From Ruminococcaceae bacterium UBA737 (GTDB lineage: Bacteria > Bacillota > Clostridia > Oscillospirales > Acutalibacteraceae), in NCBI GenBank assembly GCA_002297415.1, contig DBKZ01000051.1, positions 438 to 9,850 of the forward strand: a stretch of DNA of 9,413 bases. The letters run 5' to 3'. The notes beneath the pieces are model-generated. The model was not told the origin of the DNA and did no database searches. It was given only the letters and a program-made list of their open reading frames with translations. The first letter of the stretch is position 1, and every line of letters begins with the position of its first letter. This document shows positions 6,313 through 9,413 of the stretch, one piece after another. The position numbers were made by a program, and so were the translations under genes.

Positions 6313-6463
6313 AAGAAATTGCGTGTTAAACCGTGCGAATGGGCGGGTCCTGTGCGACGGAGGACCGTGAACCATGTCAGGCGGGGAACCGAGCAGCATT
6401 AAGCGCTTCCCCCGTGCGCCGCAGTCAATCGGTTCATTCGTACGGTTTAACACGCAATTCTTG
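6313..6463 (+). ncRNA. ffs: Signal recognition particle RNA (small bacterial type)
   Basis: RNA core of the signal recognition particle, which binds Ffh and targets nascent membrane and secreted proteins to the membrane. The conserved domain IV is visible at about 6375-6398: GTCAGG, CGG-GGAA-CCG tetraloop hairpin, then AGCAGCA, with the flanking GGTCCTGTGCGACGGAGGACC and GTGAACCATG blocks typical of clostridial small SRP RNAs. The ends pair in a long helix: 6317-6341 with 6435-6459, 25 continuous bp including one G-U, extendable to 6313/6463 with one bulged A. There is no Alu-type domain. Position directly before dnaX matches Bacillus subtilis scr-dnaX. There is no U-tract terminator before dnaX, so the RNA is probably cut out of a longer transcript. 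Exact ends are estimates from the helix. Confidence 0.9.
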
Positions 6464-6480
6464 CAGGAAAAGGGTGGATT

Positions 6481-8070
6481 ATGGCTTACAAGGCTCTTTA
6501 CAGGAAATACCGTCCTCAGACCTTCAGCGAGGTTGTAGGTCAGGATCATATTACCAAGACCTTAAAAAATGAGCTTGCACAAAATAAAATAGTGCATGCT
6601 TATCTTTTTACGGGCACAAGAGGCACCGGAAAGACAAGCTGTGCAAAAATTCTCGCAAAAGCGGTAAACTGCCTGTCGCCTGTCGGCGGAGACCCCTGCA
6701 ACAGCTGCGAAATGTGCAGACTTATTGATGAATCCGAGGTCACGGATATTTGCGAGATTGACGCGGCTTCGAATAACGGCGTCGACTCCATAAGAGAGCT
6801 TCGCGAGCAGGTGAATTTCGCTCCGGCTGCGGCTAAATACCGCGTTTATATCATAGACGAGGTTCACATGCTTTCTCAGGGCGCGTTCAATGCGCTTTTA
6901 AAAACGCTTGAAGAGCCGCCCGAGCATGTTGTTTTCATACTTGCGACAACCGAGGTACATAAGCTTCCCGCAACAATTCTTTCAAGATGCCAGAGATTTG
7001 ATTTTAAAAGAATTGACCCCGAAAAGATATGCGAAAGGCTTTTATATATCGCTAAATGCGAAAATATAAATCTTTCCGAAGAGGCGGCTGTTCTGATAGC
7101 AGGCGCGGCAGACGGCGGAATGAGAGACGCCGTTTCCCTGCTTGACCTTTGCGCGTCAAGCAGTAACGATATAACCGAGGAAACCGTTTCCGAGGTATGC
7201 TCAATGGCAGGAAACGATTATCTTATAAAGCTTACGGATCTTATAAGGAAAGCCGACACGCAAAACGCACTTATTCTTATCGACGAGCTTCACAACTCCT
7301 CTGTCGATATGTTAAGGCTTTTATCCGAGCTTACCGAGCATTTCAGAAATCTTATGATATGCAAGGCTGTAAAGGACGAAAAAAAGCCGATTATATGCTC
7401 ATCAAAAACGCTCGGAATGCTTGAAGAGCAGGCGGAAAAGTTTGATTTAAAGGAGCTTATTTCCATTCTCGATATTTTGCAGGCGTCCTCCGCCTTAATG
7501 CAGACGGGAAACCGCAGATGCGAAATGGAAATGGTTATAATAAAGCTATGCAACCCTAAGGCATTTTTGGATTTGAGCGCTTTGGAGCTGAGAATTGCAA
7601 GGCTCGAAAAGGGCATTACGGCTCCTGCCGAGTTACCCGATATTTCAGAAGAAAAACAGCCTATAAAAAATGAAGAAAAGCCGGTTTTAAACAATTATGC
7701 CGACGAAATTCTATCATCAGAGCCTCAACCGCAGGATTTTTCCGATACAGGCGAAGCAGAAGGCGAGCCGCGATGGGCTGATGTTTTAATGATTTTAAGA
7801 AAAACCTGTCCGCTTATCGCAGGCGTGCTTGAAAATTCAAAGGGATATATAAGCGGAGAATATCTTCTTATAGATACCGACAACAGCCAGTTCAGAGCGC
7901 TTGTAAACGGGCAGAACGCCGCTTACAGAAATTCGATAAGGAGTGCCGCAAAGGAGGTATTCGGAAAAACCTTTAAGCTCGGCCCCTATAAAAAGGCAGA
8001 GCAGGCAAAAAATTCTTCCGACCCTATTTTAGAGCTTCAAAAAAAGCTTGAAGAGCTTAAAAATAAATAA
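6481..8070 (+). CDS. dnaX: DNA polymerase III subunit gamma/tau (clamp loader)
   Basis: ATPase subunit of the clamp loader that places the sliding clamp on primed DNA and links the polymerases at the fork. The 529 residues begin with MAYKALYRKYRPQTFSEVVGQ, the family N-terminus. Walker A is GTRGTGKT at 45-52. A zinc module has C64, C73, C76 and C79. Walker B is IIDEVH at 124-129. Sensor 1 is LATTE around 154-158, and SRC at 168-170 carries the arginine finger. The C-terminal 150 residues are divergent and acidic/lysine-rich, as usual. The start ATG follows AAGGGTGG in the spacer after the SRP RNA. Two A AAA AAG heptamers occur in frame (7380-7386 and 8040-8046). Slippage at the first would end the protein at 7424, inside the ATPase/collar region. 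It is followed after 24 bases by ybaB. Confidence 0.97.
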   Translation: MAYKALYRKYRPQTFSEVVGQDHITKTLKNELAQNKIVHAYLFTGTRGTGKTSCAKILAKAVNCLSPVGGDPCNSCEMCRLIDESEVTDICEIDAASNNGVDSIRELREQVNFAPAAAKYRVYIIDEVHMLSQGAFNALLKTLEEPPEHVVFILATTEVHKLPATILSRCQRFDFKRIDPEKICERLLYIAKCENINLSEEAAVLIAGAADGGMRDAVSLLDLCASSSNDITEETVSEVCSMAGNDYLIKLTDLIRKADTQNALILIDELHNSSVDMLRLLSELTEHFRNLMICKAVKDEKKPIICSSKTLGMLEEQAEKFDLKELISILDILQASSALMQTGNRRCEMEMVIIKLCNPKAFLDLSALELRIARLEKGITAPAELPDISEEKQPIKNEEKPVLNNYADEILSSEPQPQDFSDTGEAEGEPRWADVLMILRKTCPLIAGVLENSKGYISGEYLLIDTDNSQFRALVNGQNAAYRNSIRSAAKEVFGKTFKLGPYKKAEQAKNSSDPILELQKKLEELKNK

Positions 8071-8094
8071 ATATTTAATCAGGAGAAAAAACAA

Positions 8095-8436
8095 ATGAAA
8101 GTAAGACTTCCGAATTCCGGCGGCGCCGGAAATATGAATCAGATGCTTAAGACCGCGCAGAAAATGCAGGAGGATATGGCTAATCTTCAGTCGGACCTTG
8201 AAACAAGGGAATATTCCGCAACCTCGGGCGGCGGGATTGTCAGCGTAACCGTTGACGGAAAGCATCTTATTAAATCCATTAAAATCGACCAGAGCGCCAT
8301 CGACCCCGAGGACACCGAAATGCTTGAGGATCTTATAACAGTAGCAGTAAACGAGGCTATAAACAACGCAATAAGCACCGCGGAATCCGAAATGGGAGCA
8401 ATCACCGGCGGACTTAATATTCCGGGGATGTTCTGA
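8095..8436 (+). CDS. YbaB/EbfC family nucleoid-associated protein
   Basis: A 113-residue DNA-binding protein of the YbaB/EbfC family (YaaK in Bacillus). The family forms dimers that bind DNA with little sequence preference. The glycine-rich N-terminus (MKVRLPNSGGAGNMNQML) is followed by a long helix, about residues 13-36 (KTAQKMQEDMANLQSDLE), then the GGGIVSVTVDGKHLIKSIKI sheet at 45-64 and a helical tail with NEAINNAISTAESEM. The ATG has AGGAGA (8081-8086) with an 8-base spacer. The TGA shares one base with the recR ATG (TGATG). The dnaX-ybaB-recR order is conserved across bacteria and supports the assignment. Confidence 0.95.
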   Translation: MKVRLPNSGGAGNMNQMLKTAQKMQEDMANLQSDLETREYSATSGGGIVSVTVDGKHLIKSIKIDQSAIDPEDTEMLEDLITVAVNEAINNAISTAESEMGAITGGLNIPGMF

Positions 8437-9035
8437 TGAACGGTAATGTTGTTCCTTTAGAGGAGCTTCCAAATCAGTTTGCAAGGCTTCCGGGAATCGG
8501 CAGAAAAACTGCGAGGCGGCTTGCATATTCGATTATCGAACAGCCGCAGGAAAGAGCAAAGCAGTTTGCCGACGCGCTTATAAACGCAAAAGAAAAAATA
8601 AGATTTTGCAGTGTTTGTCAGAATTTCACCGATAAAGAGGTCTGCCATATCTGTTCAAGCGAAAAGCGCGACAGGTCTACCGTTTGCGTAGTCGAGGACC
8701 CGAGAGATGTTGCCGCCTTTGAGCGGACGAGGGAATATAACGGGCTTTACCATGTTCTGCACGGCGTTATATCGCCGCTTGACAACATAGGTCCCGACAA
8801 GCTTAAAATAAAAGAGCTCATCGCCCGTCTTTCATCGGGTGAAATAAAGGAAATTATAATGGCGACAAACCCCACCGTTGAGGGCGAGGCAACCTCGGGC
8901 TACATTTCAAAGCTTGTAAAGCCGCTCGGAATAAAGGTATCGCGCTTAGCTTACGGAATACCCGTCGGCGCCGACCTTGAATATGCGGACGAATATACCT
9001 TAGCGCGCGCGCTTGAGGGAAGAAACGAGATATAA
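8436..9035 (+). CDS. recR: Recombination mediator protein RecR
   Basis: RecR works with RecO (and RecF) to load RecA on single-stranded DNA at gaps. The 199 residues are a normal length. In order: a helix-hairpin-helix LPGIGRKTARRLA at 18-30; a four-cysteine zinc finger C58, C61, C70 and C73; and a Toprim domain beginning VCVVEDPRD (83-91, with acidic E87) and containing ATNPTVEGEAT (143-153). The C-terminal LAYGIPVGADLEYAD (171-185) is the conserved RecR tail. It overlaps ybaB by one base, which suggests coupled translation, and is followed after 3 bases by the DUF896 gene. No recO or recF is in the window. Confidence 0.98.
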   Translation: MNGNVVPLEELPNQFARLPGIGRKTARRLAYSIIEQPQERAKQFADALINAKEKIRFCSVCQNFTDKEVCHICSSEKRDRSTVCVVEDPRDVAAFERTREYNGLYHVLHGVISPLDNIGPDKLKIKELIARLSSGEIKEIIMATNPTVEGEATSGYISKLVKPLGIKVSRLAYGIPVGADLEYADEYTLARALEGRNEI

Positions 9036-9038
9036 AAT

Positions 9039-9257
9039 ATGGAACAGAAAAAAATCGACAGAATTAACGAGCTTGCAAAAAAGCAAAAATCCGAGGGTCT
9101 TTCCGAGGAGGAAAAGGCAGAGCAGGCGGTTTTAAGAAAAGAATATATCGAGGCTTATAAAAGAAGTCTTGTAAGCCAGCTTGAAAACCTTTATTTTGTA
9201 GAGCCGGACGGAACAAAAACAAAGGTCGTTCCAAAAGACAGAAACAAAAAGCAGTGA
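9039..9257 (+). CDS. DUF896 (YnzC-like) small protein
   Basis: A 72-residue, highly charged protein with the DUF896 pattern: IDRINELAKKQKSEGLSEEE (residues 6-25), then EKAEQAVLRKEYIEAYKRSLVSQLENLYFVEPDG (25-58). The family is predicted to form short helical hairpins; Bacillus members such as YnzC have no settled function. No membrane segment or signal is seen. The ATG lies 3 bases after the recR stop, with only a distant GAGGGA and a weak GAG upstream, so translation probably depends on recR. In Bacillus the gene after recR is a different small protein (YaaL), so this placement is a variation on the conserved block. Its stop codon is inside the terminator stem. Confidence 0.9.
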   Translation: MEQKKIDRINELAKKQKSEGLSEEEKAEQAVLRKEYIEAYKRSLVSQLENLYFVEPDGTKTKVVPKDRNKKQ

Positions 9258-9283
9258 GATTTATTTCTCACTGCTTTTTTCTT
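9246..9283 (+). terminator. Intrinsic terminator of the dnaX-recR operon
   Basis: AAAAAGCAGTGAGA (9246-9259), a 6-base loop and TCTCACTGCTTTTT (9266-9279) form a 14-bp stem that runs into a T-tract TTTTTTCTT. The 5' arm includes the last three codons and the stop of the DUF896 gene. The matching A-run on the 5' side means it could also stop transcription arriving from the right on the minus strand. Confidence 0.93.
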
Positions 9284-9293
9284 ATTTAATTGT

Positions 9294-9413
9294 GTGCCTG
9301 TCGGCACGGAAATAACCAAACCCTTTCGTCAAGGGCTTCGCCTTGACACTTTTTCCTCCGGAAGACGGGGACCCTTTTGTCTGCTGTCGCAGACATTTCC
9401 CCTAACAGGGGAA
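9294..9413. repeat. Cluster of short hairpins, probable intergenic structured repeat, cut by window edge
   Basis: No gene is seen here. Four perfect inverted repeats follow each other: GTGCC/GGCAC (9294-9307), GTCAAGG/CCTTGAC (9328-9347), TGTCTGC/GCAGACA (9378-9395) and TTCCCC/GGGGAA (9397-9413, reaching the edge). A weaker TTCC/GGAA lies at 9353-9363, and CCCTT/AAGGG (9321-9335) competes with the second hairpin. Two of the loops are TGTC. Such density suggests a dispersed palindromic element or a structured RNA. Only one copy is in the window, so repetition is inferred. Confidence 0.4.

Noticed and set aside
6295..6549. 84-codon minus-strand open frame
   Set aside because: It is the complement of the SRP RNA and the dnaX start; the RNA fold and dnaX N-terminus explain the sequence.
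8040..8046. Second A AAA AAG heptamer near the dnaX end as a frameshift site
   Set aside because: Slippage would meet a stop after one codon and remove only a few residues, so it would have little effect; lysine codons in an A-rich gene explain it.
8029..8526. 165-codon minus-strand open frame
   Set aside because: It is antisense to ybaB and the start of recR, both of which have clear family signatures and ribosome binding sites.
9294..9413. CRISPR array
   Set aside because: The hairpins differ in sequence and there are no direct repeats with regular spacers.

Overview
The window looks like a chromosomal segment from a moderate-GC Clostridia-type Firmicute. The pointers are the gene order SRP RNA-dnaX-ybaB-recR, which matches the Bacillus/Clostridium scr-dnaX-yaaK-recR block, strong AGGAGG-type ribosome binding sites, TTGAAA/TATAAT promoters, a YlmC/YmxH-family sporulation protein and a DUF896 (YnzC-like) protein. 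A gut Oscillospirales-like clostridium is my inference; no 16S or other taxonomic marker is present.

Layout. (1) At the left edge, on the minus strand, lies the 5' end of a glycogen branching enzyme gene (glgB) with its own consensus promoter and a leader hairpin. (2) Next, also on the minus strand, is a small PRC-barrel gene of the YlmC/YmxH family, preceded by about 220 bases that carry an orphan tRNA T-arm-like hairpin and a strong terminator. (3) Positions 939-6160 form one tightly packed minus-strand operon of six genes, read from right to left: a left-handed beta-helix sugar-nucleotide acyltransferase-like protein, a Nudix hydrolase, a RING-like/zinc-ribbon membrane protein, a shorter zinc-ribbon membrane paralogue, a YjjG-type HAD nucleotidase and formate-tetrahydrofolate ligase (fhs). 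Junctions range from 4-base overlaps to a 21-base gap. One TTGAAA-17-TATAAT promoter drives it and a 17-bp terminator closes it. (4) A divergent promoter starts the plus-strand block: SRP RNA, dnaX, ybaB, recR and a DUF896 gene, closed by a terminator whose stem overlaps the last stop codon. (5) The last ~125 bases are a run of small hairpins that looks like the start of an intergenic structured repeat, cut by the window edge.

How the genes work together. The plus-strand block is conserved housekeeping: protein targeting (SRP RNA), replication (clamp loader tau subunit), nucleoid binding (YbaB/EbfC) and recombinational repair (RecR). The minus-strand operon mixes nucleotide clean-up enzymes (Nudix, HAD) and one-carbon metabolism (Fhs) with two related, uncharacterised zinc-finger membrane proteins. 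That membrane pair is the least understood part of the window. No mobile element, CRISPR array or defence cassette was found.
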